Positions 1 through 8,113 are shown, numbered from the stretch's first letter. The stretch is 30,399 bases of DNA from Hungateiclostridiaceae bacterium UBA3934 (GCA_002385815.1 DGEE01000039.1:1-30399); one strand, 5' to 3'. Program-made: numbers and translations. Notes: generated by a model from the letters alone, not told the origin.

Positions 1-830
1 ATATTGAGCTGCCTGAAGACATCGCTCTTGGGCGCTGTCACGGCGATGGACCATCCGGTGTTTTCGATGGTGCAGAAGCCCATATACCGTCTTTCGCCCT
101 GGTAATAGTATTCTCCCGCTCCCTTTTCGCCCGCGATCATTCTTTTTTCGAGCTCGACAAGTTTGCTGAGTTCGGGGTTGCCTGCTGCGATATCATTGAC
201 TTTAGCGTATACAAGCTCTCTGTCCTTGTGAGCGATGACATCGCCATCCTTATTCAATATAAATGTGTAGCCGCTGTCGCTGAACCTTATGCCATCGGCT
301 ATATTGCTGAGCACATCCGCATCATATGTAACATAAAGCACGCCGGAGACTTCGCCGGAATCGTAGATGGGAGCAGCAAATACGATGACCATGGTGCCGT
401 CTGCGCGGCTTATTATCGGGTCCGATACACTGGGTTTCCCATTGAGGGCATTCTGAAAATAATCCCTGTCATAAACATTCAGCGTGTTTCCGTCCGTTGA
501 AACAGCATTGCCATCCAGATCAGCTATACTGAGCCTTCGGTAGCTGTCAAGCTTGAGCTGTGCTCTCAGCTCGTCCAGCCGCTGTTCGACAGGCAGACTG
601 CTGTTTCTGATGATGCTGTTTTCAGCCATGGATCTGACATCGGAAAGACGCCCATGAACATATTCACTGACTGTGGCTGCGCCCTGTTCGGAAAACCTGA
701 TCAGTGAATTCTCCACGTCACTTATCAATATCCTCGTGACTGCGTAGTATAGTATAAAACCTGCGACAAGTGCTATTGCCGCCATCTGTAATGTTTTTGA
801 GATCAATTGGTATTTCTTGCCGAGTTTCAG
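1..830 (-). CDS. Cache-domain membrane sensor protein, 5' part only (runs off the left edge)
   Basis: About 276 residues are visible on the minus strand; the C-terminal part lies outside the window. After a short basic N-terminus (LKLGKKYQ) there is one hydrophobic segment at about residues 10-32, then a long extracytoplasmic region with double-Cache (dCache_1) features: YDRDYFQNALNGKPSVSD, then VIVFAAPIYDSGEVSGVL, and later GYTFILNKDGDVIAH and GWSIAVTAPKSDVF. Such domains bind small ligands in methyl-accepting chemotaxis proteins, histidine kinases and diguanylate cyclases. The output domain is missing, so the class cannot be fixed. In-frame sequence between the upstream TAA and the coding start has no ATG, GTG or TTG. 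A strong AGGGG site lies 7 bases before CTG at 830 and 4 before ATT at 833. The first standard start is a TTG nine codons downstream with no ribosome site. I chose CTG. Confidence 0.8.
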   Translation of the reverse strand, partial: MKLGKKYQLISKTLQMAAIALVAGFILYYAVTRILISDVENSLIRFSEQGAATVSEYVHGRLSDVRSMAENSIIRNSSLPVEQRLDELRAQLKLDSYRRLSIADLDGNAVSTDGNTLNVYDRDYFQNALNGKPSVSDPIISRADGTMVIVFAAPIYDSGEVSGVLYVTYDADVLSNIADGIRFSDSGYTFILNKDGDVIAHKDRELVYAKVNDIAAGNPELSKLVELEKRMIAGEKGAGEYYYQGERRYMGFCTIENTGWSIAVTAPKSDVFRQLN

Positions 831-935
831 AATATCACCCCTGGGAAACGCTTGTTATATGCTTAACAATTGTATGTAAACATAAACATAAATTTTCATA
901 CTGTGTAATAGAGAAATTTTCGACCGGATTCACAA

Positions 936-980
936 CATAGAAGCAATTTGCCCGGTAATCGTGAACAAATTGCTTCTATG
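936..980 (-). terminator. Perfect 15-bp inverted repeat, possible terminator of the AbrB-like gene
   Basis: CATAGAAGCAATTTG at 936-950 is matched exactly by its reverse complement at 966-980 around a 15-base loop. It begins 32 bases beyond the stop codon of the AbrB-like gene and lies upstream of the Cache sensor gene. The stem is strong in length but AT-rich, and no clear run of T follows on either strand. It could therefore be a weak terminator, an RNA-stabilising 3' hairpin or a protein binding site. Confidence 0.45.
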
Positions 981-1012
981 CGTAAGAAGCTTCGTTGTCA
1001 TCCACGATCAAC

Positions 1013-1252
1013 TCAGCCTTTGAGATCCTTCATACAGTTGGAGCATATATTCTTGCCCTTGTAATTTATGACTTCTCTGGCATCACCGCAGAAAATACAA
1101 GCAGGCTCGTACTTCTTAAGTATTATGTTCGCCCCATCTATAAATATCTCAAGTGCATCCTTCTCAGCTATATCTAAAGTTCTCCTCAGCTCTATAGGCA
1201 AAACCACTCTGCCCAGCTCATCAACCTTTCTCACAATACCCGTAGACTTCAT
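1013..1252 (-). CDS. AbrB/SpoVT-family transition-state regulator with C-terminal zinc ribbon
   Basis: The product has 79 residues. Residues 1-45 form a swapped-hairpin AbrB DNA-binding domain, shown by MKSTGIVRKVDELGRVVLPIE and a hydrophobic strand ending at IILKK. Residues 50-79 carry two Cys pairs, C52/C55 and C70/C73, a compact zinc ribbon like that on many clostridial AbrB-like proteins. The family acts as dimers or tetramers on AT-rich promoters and controls growth-phase and sporulation genes; which genes it controls here is unknown. I chose the ATG at 1252 because AAAGGAGGTGACGTA directly precedes it; an earlier in-frame ATG at 1279 would place this ribosome site inside the gene. It follows the receiver protein by 48 bases on the same strand, so the two are probably co-transcribed. 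Confidence 0.9.
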   Translation of the reverse strand: MKSTGIVRKVDELGRVVLPIELRRTLDIAEKDALEIFIDGANIILKKYEPACIFCGDAREVINYKGKNICSNCMKDLKG

Positions 1253-1300
1253 TACGTCACCTCCTTTCGATGCGATCAAATCAACAGCTTCCAGAACCGT

Positions 1301-1693
1301 TTACATGCCATGGTCTGAAGCGCTGAGGACCTGTCGTACGACCTTCGGCAGATCTGTTATCCTTTCCTTGGGGACATAGGAGTCACAGCCATTCCGGAAT
1401 GCCTCCTCAAGGTCCTTCTGACTGACATCTTCAGAAACGATTATAAACGGTATGTCACTGCACATATCGTTTTTTATCTCCAAAGCACTCAATGCACTGA
1501 AGCCAGGCATCACATTGTCGCTCAGTATTATGTCATACCGATCCTCCTTCAGTGCTTCAAGCAGCGCTGATTTGGTCGACACTATTCTGCTTTTCAGTTT
1601 CAGTCCGCTTCTTTTCAGTATTCTCACGGTAAGGTCCGCAAAATATTGGGAATCCTCTACCACGATCACTGACAGCACAGTTGCATTTTCCAT
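1301..1693 (-). CDS. Stand-alone receiver (CheY-like) response regulator
   Basis: The 130-residue product is a single REC domain with no output domain. The acidic pair is E13/D14 (VIVVEDSQ), the phosphoacceptor is D59 (IILSDNVMPG), the conserved Ser/Thr is S87 (FIIVSED) and the conserved Lys is K109 (SYVPKE), so all phosphorylation residues are present. It should accept phosphate from a histidine kinase, but no kinase core is visible here. I chose the ATG at 1693, six bases after GGTGG; a longer frame starting at 1735 adds an unrelated 14-residue stretch with no ribosome site. It lies between the REC-AraC regulator and the AbrB-like gene, all on the same strand. Its partner could be the AbrB-like protein or the truncated Cache protein, but that is inference. 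Confidence 0.88.
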   Translation of the reverse strand: MENATVLSVIVVEDSQYFADLTVRILKRSGLKLKSRIVSTKSALLEALKEDRYDIILSDNVMPGFSALSALEIKNDMCSDIPFIIVSEDVSQKDLEEAFRNGCDSYVPKERITDLPKVVRQVLSASDHGM

Positions 1694-1835
1694 AAGCATC
1701 CACCATTCTTTTATGATTAAGCTGACTGATCGCAATAAAAAAACAGGATACCATATTCCCCCTACTTGTATGATACCCTGAAAAAAACCGTTAATGAATG
1801 AATTATTTCTTGTATTTACCTAGAAATTTGTCAGA

Positions 1836-2936
1836 TTATGACTCTATTGCAGAATTTCTATATTCACTGGGAGTAACCCCCATATGCTTTTTGAACAGTC
1901 TGCTGAAGTACTCAGTATCCCTGTACCCCAACTGGAGTGCTATCTCATATGTTTTTCTGGTGCTCTGGCTCAACAGCCGGGCGGCTCGGGCCATTTTCAC
2001 CCTCGTGATGTAATCTATCAGAAGCTCTCCGGTCTTTTGCCTGAATACCTCGCTTATATATTTGCGGTTCATGAAAAGCACCCTGGATATGCCCTCTATG
2101 GAAAGCTCAGCATCGACATTTTCCAGTACATACCGGCAGATCCTGTTTTCAAGCTGATCCTCCGTATTCCCGTATTCAAATCTTCTGATGGATCCATATA
2201 ACTCGCTGATCGCATCCGCGAAGGTCTCCTGTGCTGTCCCGGACCCTTCATCATCTAAAAAATCAATGTTCTTATATCTGGTACTGTCAATGAAGTTCAC
2301 CATCCAGCTGTAATGCAGCTTCAATTGTGAAACCAATTCTGACATCGATCTTTTCAGCGCCGTGGCCGTCCTTATCGGATCATCGCCAAAAAGAGCCCCT
2401 ATGGCTCTGCACAGTCTGTTGATGTCAGGCACTATATCCTGCTGCTTCGTCTTGATCGCCTCTATTAGCTGCTCGAGCTCCGCCGTCGGGAAAGTGTCCT
2501 CTATTTTCTCCTCAAGCTTTTCAGAAAGGCTCCTGACAAGCTCCTCTTCGCGCTTCTTTTTAAGAAGATGCTGTTCGACTCTTTTCAGAAGATCCAGCAT
2601 GCTGTTGTATTCCGGAGGCTTGCCAAGATAGTCGAAGGCCCCGTATTGTATCCCGAGCCTGGCATATGAGAAATCCTCATAATCGCTCAGCAGTACTACG
2701 CAAGGACACAGGCTGTTTTCAGCCGTCTCCTTCATCAGTTCTATCCCGTCGATCTTCGGCATCTTGATGTCTGTGATAAGAAGGTCGAACTCTTCCTGCC
2801 TCAGGATGTTCAGGGCCTCCTGTCCGTTCTGGGCCTCGGCGGCTATATAAAAATTGGTCTCGCCATCCCACAGATTGAGACGTTTAACTTGACGTCGGCT
2901 GATTTCCATATCATCAACGAGCAATACCTTAAACAA
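1836..2936 (-). CDS. REC-AraC response regulator (YesN type)
   Basis: About 366 residues. The N-terminal receiver has the acidic pair in KVLLVDDME, phosphoacceptor D56 (LLITDIKMP), S84 (VVLLSDYED) and K106 (FDYLGKPPE). A helical linker rich in Lys and Glu follows. The last hundred residues are an AraC/XylS double helix-turn-helix: LSIEGISRVLFMNRKYISEV is the first helical unit, and TYEIALQLGYRDTEYFSRLF with a GVTPSEYR end is the second. Such regulators usually pair with YesM-type kinases, none of which is in the window. The TTG at 2936 is preferred because GGGGTGGAAAA precedes it and the protein then begins MFKVLLVDD as family members do. An ATG at 2963 would add nine residues with a weaker site. 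Confidence 0.9.
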   Translation of the reverse strand: MFKVLLVDDMEISRRQVKRLNLWDGETNFYIAAEAQNGQEALNILRQEEFDLLITDIKMPKIDGIELMKETAENSLCPCVVLLSDYEDFSYARLGIQYGAFDYLGKPPEYNSMLDLLKRVEQHLLKKKREEELVRSLSEKLEEKIEDTFPTAELEQLIEAIKTKQQDIVPDINRLCRAIGALFGDDPIRTATALKRSMSELVSQLKLHYSWMVNFIDSTRYKNIDFLDDEGSGTAQETFADAISELYGSIRRFEYGNTEDQLENRICRYVLENVDAELSIEGISRVLFMNRKYISEVFRQKTGELLIDYITRVKMARAARLLSQSTRKTYEIALQLGYRDTEYFSRLFKKHMGVTPSEYRNSAIES

Positions 2937-3113
2937 TTTTCCACCCCATCGATCCGGCTGCATCTGTTTGTCTGTCCAGCCCTTTCTTTGGTTTGATATG
3001 CTTCCTGCTTATCAGATCATTTCGGCAGGTTTATTTCCAATATACTATTATTCTACCATATCTGCTGCCAAAATTATATGAAAAATACAATAACGGTATT
3101 TTTGTGCACACAT

Positions 3114-3152
3114 GACAAAAGCCATCAGGCAGCACGCCTTCTGGCTTTTGTC
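3114..3152 (-). terminator. Intrinsic terminator downstream of the aldo/keto reductase
   Basis: GACAAAAGCCA at 3114-3124 pairs exactly with TGGCTTTTGTC at 3142-3152, and an inner GGC/GCC pairing extends the stem. On the minus strand the GC-rich stem is followed by TTTTG, 12 bases after the stop codon of the reductase gene. Confidence 0.75.
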
Positions 3153-3164
3153 AGCAACGGGGGG

Positions 3165-4322
3165 TTATTTGCTCAATGCTTCATCGACTTTTTCAAGCCA
3201 GTCCATTATCTCTATACTCTGGGGACATTTTTCTTCGCATGCCCCGCATCTTACGCAGTTGCTGGCATGGTTCTCCTTATTGAAGAAATTGTTGTAACCT
3301 ATCCTTGCTCCTTCCATGTCATCATGCATCACTCCGTCATTATATATCGAGAAATTCCTCGGAATGTCGACATTGCTGGGACAGGGCACACAATAGCTGC
3401 AGCCTGTGCAGGGGATCGCAACTCTTTCGTTGTACTTCCTGCGGATCCTGTCGATAACCTCCAGATCACTCTTGCTGAATTTACCTGTCGCAGACTTATC
3501 TGCCAATGCTATATTTTCCTCTACCTGTCTCATTGTGCTCATCCCGCTGAGAACTACTGACACCTCAGGCTGGTTCCACAGCCAGTCCAGCGCCCAGCCC
3601 ACCGCAGACTTGCCCGGATCTGCCTCTTCCATTATCGCCCTGACGTCTTTGGGGGGATTGGCCAGCCTTCCGCCCAGCAGTGGTTCCATTATAACAACTG
3701 CCAGTCCTTTTGAACCTGCGTATTTCAATCCCTTCATACCCGCCTGGTTCTCAATGTCCATGTAGTTGTACTGGATCTGGCAGAAATCCCATTTGTCAAA
3801 GCCATCAACTATTTCAACGAATGAATCATAATCTCCGTGGAAGGAAAATCCCATATACTTTATCTTACCTGCATCTCTGGCTGCCTCCATGCGGCTGAGG
3901 AGATCGTGTTTGAGTACGGTGTTTTTCCATGAGTTGCCGTTGAGTGAGTGCAGAAGATAAAAGTCTATGTATTCAGTCTGCAGCTTGTTCAGCTGCTCAT
4001 CCAGCAGCCTGTCGAAATCGGCAGGCTCTTTTACAAGCCAGACCGGTGATTTCGTCGCCACTTTCGTCCTGTCCCTGTATCCGTCCCTGAGCGCTTTCCC
4101 CACAAGGATCTCGCTTTGCCCGCCGTGATAGCCGTAGGCCGTATCGACATAGTTGACCCCCATATCTATGGCATGGCGGATCATTTTGATCGCTTCCGCT
4201 TCATTTATGTTGCTGTCGAGCCTGTTGCCCGCCCCCTGGATCTCCATGGTGGGAAGCCTCATAGCCCCGAATCCGAGTGCCGATACTTTGAAGTCCAGTT
4301 TTCCGAAAGATCTGTATTTCAT
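3165..4322 (-). CDS. Aldo/keto reductase with C-terminal two-[4Fe-4S] ferredoxin-like domain
   Basis: 385 residues. Residues 1-290 form an aldo/keto reductase barrel with the family tetrad D60, Y63 (YVDTAYGYH), K91 (ATKSP) and H125 (YLLHSL), so it should be catalytically competent. The C-terminal 80 residues carry two cluster motifs: C305/C308/C311/C314 (CTGCSYCVPCP) and C356/C359/C362/C366 (CVRCGACEEKCP). This fused form is common in anaerobes, where it is thought to link carbonyl or alcohol redox chemistry to ferredoxin. The substrate cannot be read from sequence. AGGAGTGATTTT precedes the ATG. The gene has its own probable promoter (4388-4417) and terminator (3114-3152), so it is likely monocistronic. 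Confidence 0.93.
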   Translation of the reverse strand: MKYRSFGKLDFKVSALGFGAMRLPTMEIQGAGNRLDSNINEAEAIKMIRHAIDMGVNYVDTAYGYHGGQSEILVGKALRDGYRDRTKVATKSPVWLVKEPADFDRLLDEQLNKLQTEYIDFYLLHSLNGNSWKNTVLKHDLLSRMEAARDAGKIKYMGFSFHGDYDSFVEIVDGFDKWDFCQIQYNYMDIENQAGMKGLKYAGSKGLAVVIMEPLLGGRLANPPKDVRAIMEEADPGKSAVGWALDWLWNQPEVSVVLSGMSTMRQVEENIALADKSATGKFSKSDLEVIDRIRRKYNERVAIPCTGCSYCVPCPSNVDIPRNFSIYNDGVMHDDMEGARIGYNNFFNKENHASNCVRCGACEEKCPQSIEIMDWLEKVDEALSK

Positions 4323-4387
4323 AAAATCACTCCTGTTTCTTGAATTATTCGTTAATATGTATTTATGTCTTTACATTATTTATTTAT

Positions 4388-4417
4388 ATTTTACTATTAA
4401 TATAGATAGGATAGCAA
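4388..4417 (-). promoter_or_regulatory. Probable sigma-A promoter of the aldo/keto reductase
   Basis: On the minus strand TTGCTA (4412-4417) is separated by 18 bases from TAAAAT (4388-4393), in a very AT-rich stretch about 65 bases ahead of the start codon. Both boxes deviate from consensus, so this is a moderate call. Confidence 0.4.
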
Positions 4418-4536
4418 CTCTTTTGGTTCCATTTCTCTCTTATACACCCTGACAGGAAGCAGACATGCATTAAAATCAGCGGAATTGATCATCAGCCGTT
4501 GACTTCATCCGGACATGCGTATAAAAAAATGGATGA

Positions 4537-4583
4537 AATAAATCAGAGCCTGCCGGCTTCGGGTCGACAGGCTCTGATTTATT
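4537..4583 (-). terminator. Intrinsic terminator of tRNA-Arg
   Basis: A perfect 16-bp stem (arms 4537-4552 and 4568-4583; core CAGAGCCTG) encloses a 15-base loop. It starts at the last base of the tRNA 3' CCA. The downstream arm ends in ATTTATT, followed a little later on the minus strand by a run of seven T (plus-strand A run near 4523-4529). Bases 4430-4536, between this and the reductase promoter, show nothing else I can support. Confidence 0.8.
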
Positions 4584-4659
4584 GGTGCGCCCAGCAGAAC
4601 TTGAATCCACAACCTTCTGGTCCGTAGCCAGACGCTCTATCCAGTTGAGCTATGGGCGC
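4583..4659 (-). tRNA. tRNA-Arg (anticodon ACG), CCA encoded
   Basis: A full cloverleaf folds on the minus strand. The acceptor stem is GCGCCCA with TGGGCGC, position 8-9 is TA, the D-stem is GCTC/GAGC, the anticodon arm is TCTGG-CTACGGA-CCAGA, and the T-arm is GTGGA-TTCAAGT-TCTGC. Discriminator A is followed by an encoded CCA. The anticodon ACG (read as ICG after deamination) decodes CGU, CGC and CGA arginine codons. It stands alone, with its own promoter and terminator. Confidence 0.95.
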
Positions 4660-4714
4660 ATATGTGTTTTGGATGCGGCATGCTCAAACACAGCTTGCCG
4701 ACACCGCATATAAT

Positions 4715-4743
4715 ATAATAATACTTTCTCACACTAAAATCAA
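4715..4743 (-). promoter_or_regulatory. Probable promoter of tRNA-Arg
   Basis: On the minus strand TTGATT (4738-4743) lies 17 bases before TATTAT (4715-4720), placing transcription start near 4708 and leaving a leader of about 50 bases before the tRNA. Confidence 0.5.
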
Positions 4744-4830
4744 CTGTATTTATGTGGTTTCCTCAATTAAATTCCCCTGATCTTCATATTCTGTATATCT
4801 TCAAATTTTGTTCAATGGGGACATCTTGTA

Positions 4831-4839
4831 TGCTATAAT
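4831..4839 (+). promoter_or_regulatory. Extended -10 promoter of the dnaD-dnaI operon
   Basis: TGCTATAAT is a perfect -10 hexamer with the TG extension; the -35 region (TTCAAT, 17 bases upstream) is poor, as is usual for extended -10 promoters. It lies about 60 bases before the dnaD-like start. Confidence 0.6.
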
Positions 4840-4899
4840 AAGTTAGAGATAATGCCGTGGAACAATAAACGGCGCATAGAGCTGTGAGGTCATATAAAC

Positions 4900-5883
4900 A
4901 TGGTATTTGAGGCAAACTTCTCCATACTCTACTCCGACACTTTGGTACCGGATGTCTTTATATCTGAATATATGCCATCGCTGGAAAGCGATTTTATTAA
5001 AGTATACATATACTGTCTCTTCCTCAGCAAATACAAGAAGAAGCCGTCCACAGAGATGATCGCGAAAAAGCTGGAGCTCCGGACCGACCGGGTGAAAGAT
5101 GCACTGATGCGGCTGGAGGACCTGGGCCTCATAAACAGGACCGCTGACGGAGATACGATAATAATCAACGACATCAAGGAAAAGGAGATAAAGAAGGTCT
5201 ACAGAGCCAAAAACACATCCACTCCCGAGGAGGCAGAGCTCAGTGTCGCAAGGAGCAAAAAGCGCAGCAAGTTCATCTCCAGCATAAACAATGCATTCTT
5301 CCAGGGTGTGATGTCTCCTTCATGGTATACTGATATCGATGCATGGTTCGACAAGTACGGTTTCGAGGAAGATGTCATGTACGCACTCTTCAAGCACTGC
5401 TATGATCATAAGGGGCTTTCCCGCCAGTATATCACGAAGGTAGCCGACAACTGGTACAGCAAAAATATCCGGAACAGCTTCGACCTTGACAAGTATTCGA
5501 TAGAAGCACAGAAAATAAAGGACATACGCGGCATGATAATGAAAAAACTCAGGAAGCCGGGCTCTCTTACAGAATATGAAGATGCCTATGTGGAAAAGTG
5601 GGTATCGGAATACAAATTTGATGCTGCCATGATAGAACAGGCATTGAGGCGTACAACATCCGCACATACGCCAAGCTTTAATTATATAAACAAAATACTG
5701 ACCGACTGGTATGAGAAAGGCTATAAAACCAAAGAAGATGTCCTGGCTGCAGAAAGCACCGCCAAGGCGCCGAAGAGAGCCAGGTCCAACGCCGGAAAAG
5801 ATGCCGCTATCCCCCAAAAGGGGAACTTCGAACAGCGCAAATACGATGACGACTACTTCGACAAGCTTTATAAGGAAGTCTGA
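4900..5883 (+). CDS. DnaD-domain replication initiation protein
   Basis: 327 residues. The first 95 residues look like the winged-helix N-terminal domain of DnaD/DnaB (KPSTEMIAKKLELRTDRVKDALMRLEDLGLI). Two helical DnaD (DnaB_2) repeats follow: about residues 130-195, with WYTDIDAWFDKYGFEEDVMYAL, and about residues 210-275, ending in FNYINKILTDWYEKG. The basic low-complexity linker and the acidic-aromatic tail YDDDYFDKLYKE are typical of DnaD-like proteins. In Bacillus, DnaD and DnaB help load the replicative helicase at oriC and at restarting forks. Its position immediately before a helicase loader gene, 24 bases away, supports the same job. GTGAGGTC precedes the ATG by eight bases. Confidence 0.92.
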   Translation: MVFEANFSILYSDTLVPDVFISEYMPSLESDFIKVYIYCLFLSKYKKKPSTEMIAKKLELRTDRVKDALMRLEDLGLINRTADGDTIIINDIKEKEIKKVYRAKNTSTPEEAELSVARSKKRSKFISSINNAFFQGVMSPSWYTDIDAWFDKYGFEEDVMYALFKHCYDHKGLSRQYITKVADNWYSKNIRNSFDLDKYSIEAQKIKDIRGMIMKKLRKPGSLTEYEDAYVEKWVSEYKFDAAMIEQALRRTTSAHTPSFNYINKILTDWYEKGYKTKEDVLAAESTAKAPKRARSNAGKDAAIPQKGNFEQRKYDDDYFDKLYKEV

Positions 5884-5907
5884 GCGCATATGTGAGTATC
5901 AGAAAGG

Positions 5908-6945
5908 ATGATAACCATCAGTATCAGTTACAGCATACACCAGATGATAAAGAATGAGTTGGATATAAAGCGCAGGAAGGCAATGGATGAGGCAGAAGCC
6001 AAAAAAGCCGACCTGTATCAGCGTTTCCCCCGTCTCGGAGAAATAGAGGACGAGATACACAGCGCCGGCTTCAGGTACAATAAGGCCATCCTGATGGGCA
6101 CAGTACCTGCAGGCAGTGCAGTCGACGAGCTTTCTGATACGATAGAGGAACTGAGAAAAGAACGTGAACATATCCTTTCATCCAACGGCTATCCTGCCGA
6201 TTACCTGAAACCTGAATTCGAATGCTCCAAATGCAGTGATACAGGCATCATCAGTTCATCCTCCGGCGAAGGCGATACACTGTGCATATGCTACAGGCAG
6301 CTGCTCCTGGATCATCTGTACAACAACTCAAACCTGTGTATCAGCGGGAATGAGGGATTTGCCAGCTTCAATACCGATCTGTATCCTGATGAGCCGGATG
6401 AAAAACGCTATGGCATTAAAAAATCTCCACGCAGACAGATCATCGGTATACTGGAGGACTGCAGGCAATTCACAGAGAATTTCAGCGATCCCGAAGTCAA
6501 GAACCTGCTGTTCTGCGGCCCGACAGGGACAGGCAAGACTTTCATGGCCGGATGCATAGCCATGGAACTGATGAAAGCGGGGCATACAGTACTGTATTTC
6601 ACAGCCCCGGCATTATTCAACACCATATACGAATACAGGTACAAGTCAGGCAACAACGATGAGTGGGATCCGTCTGCATACAGAAATATCCTTGAGACCG
6701 AACTGCTCATCATAGATGACCTGGGGACAGAAGCACCTACTGCGACTCGTTATTCCGAGCTTCTGAGCATATTGGACTCACGGATATCCAACGACACCCA
6801 CAGGCCACGCAAGACGATCATCTCTACAAATATCGACCTGCGCAGCCTTTTCGAATACTACGATGAAAGGATAGTATCGAGGATAACCGGCGGCTTCGAC
6901 ATCTATCGCTTCGCAGGCGACGATATCAGAAGCATCCTGAGATGA
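5908..6945 (+). CDS. DnaI/DnaC-type replicative helicase loader (AAA+ ATPase)
   Basis: 345 residues as given. An N-terminal helical region (RRKAMDEAEAKKADLYQRFP) is followed by a zinc site with C106, C109, C126 and C128 (CSKC, then CIC). The AAA+ core has Walker A GPTGTGKT (204-211), Walker B LLIIDD (266-271) and sensor 1 ISTN (305-308), with a possible arginine finger in the RIVSRI stretch. It should chaperone loading of the hexameric helicase DnaC/DnaB. It forms an operon with the upstream DnaD gene. The start is uncertain: the ATG at 5908 directly abuts AGAAAGG with no spacing, while the next ATG at 5944, which would give the usual N-terminus (MIKNELDIKRRK), has no ribosome site. The first 12 residues look non-native. 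Confidence 0.92.
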   Translation: MITISISYSIHQMIKNELDIKRRKAMDEAEAKKADLYQRFPRLGEIEDEIHSAGFRYNKAILMGTVPAGSAVDELSDTIEELRKEREHILSSNGYPADYLKPEFECSKCSDTGIISSSSGEGDTLCICYRQLLLDHLYNNSNLCISGNEGFASFNTDLYPDEPDEKRYGIKKSPRRQIIGILEDCRQFTENFSDPEVKNLLFCGPTGTGKTFMAGCIAMELMKAGHTVLYFTAPALFNTIYEYRYKSGNNDEWDPSAYRNILETELLIIDDLGTEAPTATRYSELLSILDSRISNDTHRPRKTIISTNIDLRSLFEYYDERIVSRITGGFDIYRFAGDDIRSILR

Positions 6946-6993
6946 CTACCGCTTCCATGCACGAATACCTCCGGAGCAAAGCCTCATAGAATC

Positions 6994-7009
6994 CGGCAAT
7001 CAATTGCCG
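6994..7009. terminator. Short hairpin between convergent dnaI-like and CPBP genes
   Basis: CGGCAAT at 6994-7000 pairs with ATTGCCG at 7003-7009, leaving only two bases between the arms (about four in the RNA loop once the closing pair opens). No clear T run follows on either strand. Its position between two convergent stop codons suggests a weak bidirectional terminator. Confidence 0.3.
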
Positions 7010-7016
7010 CCCTTCA

Positions 7017-8096
7017 TCATGCTCCGGCGCCCACCAGCCATCTGAATATTTCAGTGACAGCATTTTGCGTACCGAGCAATCCGTGCGCCTGAGAGTAAAA
7101 CCAGAGCAGTATCAGCAAAAGTCCGGGCAGCAGCCACAAAAGCCCTTTTGCATTTTTGCGCAGCGACCCTCCTGTAATGCCGAAGTCGTATGGCATGGCC
7201 TTCTGACGGACAGGATTGACTCTCGTCATTAAAAATACCAGAAGTATGAGAACGGTCACTGTAAAAAGGAGCAAAAAACCATAGATCATAAATACGAATA
7301 TCATCTGCTCCGTTGGCAATCCGGCAAACACATCAAACAAGGCACTTATGTCCTGCGATGCGGTTGCCGGACCCTCCGAAGGCTGGAGTATCCTGAGCAT
7401 CTTCTCTGAAAGGTAGGCAGCAACGACTGCAACAGCATTATTTGTAAAATGCGCCAGTATACCGCAGTATAGCGATTTGGTTCTGTATACTATATAACCG
7501 ATAAGTGCACCGAGAAAAAATGTTCCGAATATCTTTTGCAGGTCCAGATGAGTCAGGCTGAACAAAAGAGCGGCAAAGAGTATGGACCGGGCCGTCCCGA
7601 GAGGCTCGAAAGCTCTCTGTATAACTCCCCTGAATAAAACTTCTTCGCAAATCCCGGCACTTCCTGCAATCACAAGCAAGTTCACAAGCAATTGGCTCCC
7701 GGTTTCAGCAACAGGAAGCGACACCACCGCTACCCTGCCAAAAATCGAGTTCACAAGGAACAGATTCAAAAGATTGAATACTGCCGTCAGCGGGATGGCA
7801 AAAAGCATGATGCCGACAACGATGGGGATATTGACAGGCCTGAACGAATCGAGTCTCAGCACTTCTGTGAACCTGGCCTTCGATATTGCCACAAACAGCA
7901 ATGCGGGCAGCAGCATGATCACAAACTCTGTGATGAGGATCCCGGAGTAGAACTCCCTTGACTGCACCCTGTAACCGGTAAGTACAAAGAGAATGATGAT
8001 CCCGGAGAACAAAATACTTGCATCGGCTACATTCGGCCTCAGAACCCCGCTATCTGTCCTGGTCAGACCACCTGCTTTTTCTCCGCCTTTTTCCAC
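7017..8096 (-). CDS. CPBP-family intramembrane metalloprotease (Abi/CAAX-like)
   Basis: 359 residues with about eight hydrophobic segments. The CPBP motifs are intact: E151/E152 with R156 (ICEEVLFRG), H183 (FSLTHLD) and H216/N220 (ILAHFTNN), which form the glutamyl protease active site in the Rce1/CPBP superfamily. Substrates of bacterial members are mostly unknown; some act in regulated proteolysis or peptide immunity. I chose the GTG at 8096, six bases after GGAGG; a longer frame from 8153 would read through the hairpin at 8114-8139 and has no ribosome site. It follows ypeB on the same strand with a 136-base gap and converges with the dnaI-like gene. Confidence 0.9.
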   Translation of the reverse strand: MEKGGEKAGGLTRTDSGVLRPNVADASILFSGIIILFVLTGYRVQSREFYSGILITEFVIMLLPALLFVAISKARFTEVLRLDSFRPVNIPIVVGIMLFAIPLTAVFNLLNLFLVNSIFGRVAVVSLPVAETGSQLLVNLLVIAGSAGICEEVLFRGVIQRAFEPLGTARSILFAALLFSLTHLDLQKIFGTFFLGALIGYIVYRTKSLYCGILAHFTNNAVAVVAAYLSEKMLRILQPSEGPATASQDISALFDVFAGLPTEQMIFVFMIYGFLLLFTVTVLILLVFLMTRVNPVRQKAMPYDFGITGGSLRKNAKGLLWLLPGLLLILLWFYSQAHGLLGTQNAVTEIFRWLVGAGA

Positions 8097-8113
8097 AGCG
8101 CACCTCCATAAAC

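Noticed and set aside
5320..5889. Minus-strand open frame of 189 codons opposite the dnaD-like gene
   Set aside because: It is the antisense shadow of a clear DnaD-domain gene, has no ribosome site and no recognisable domain.
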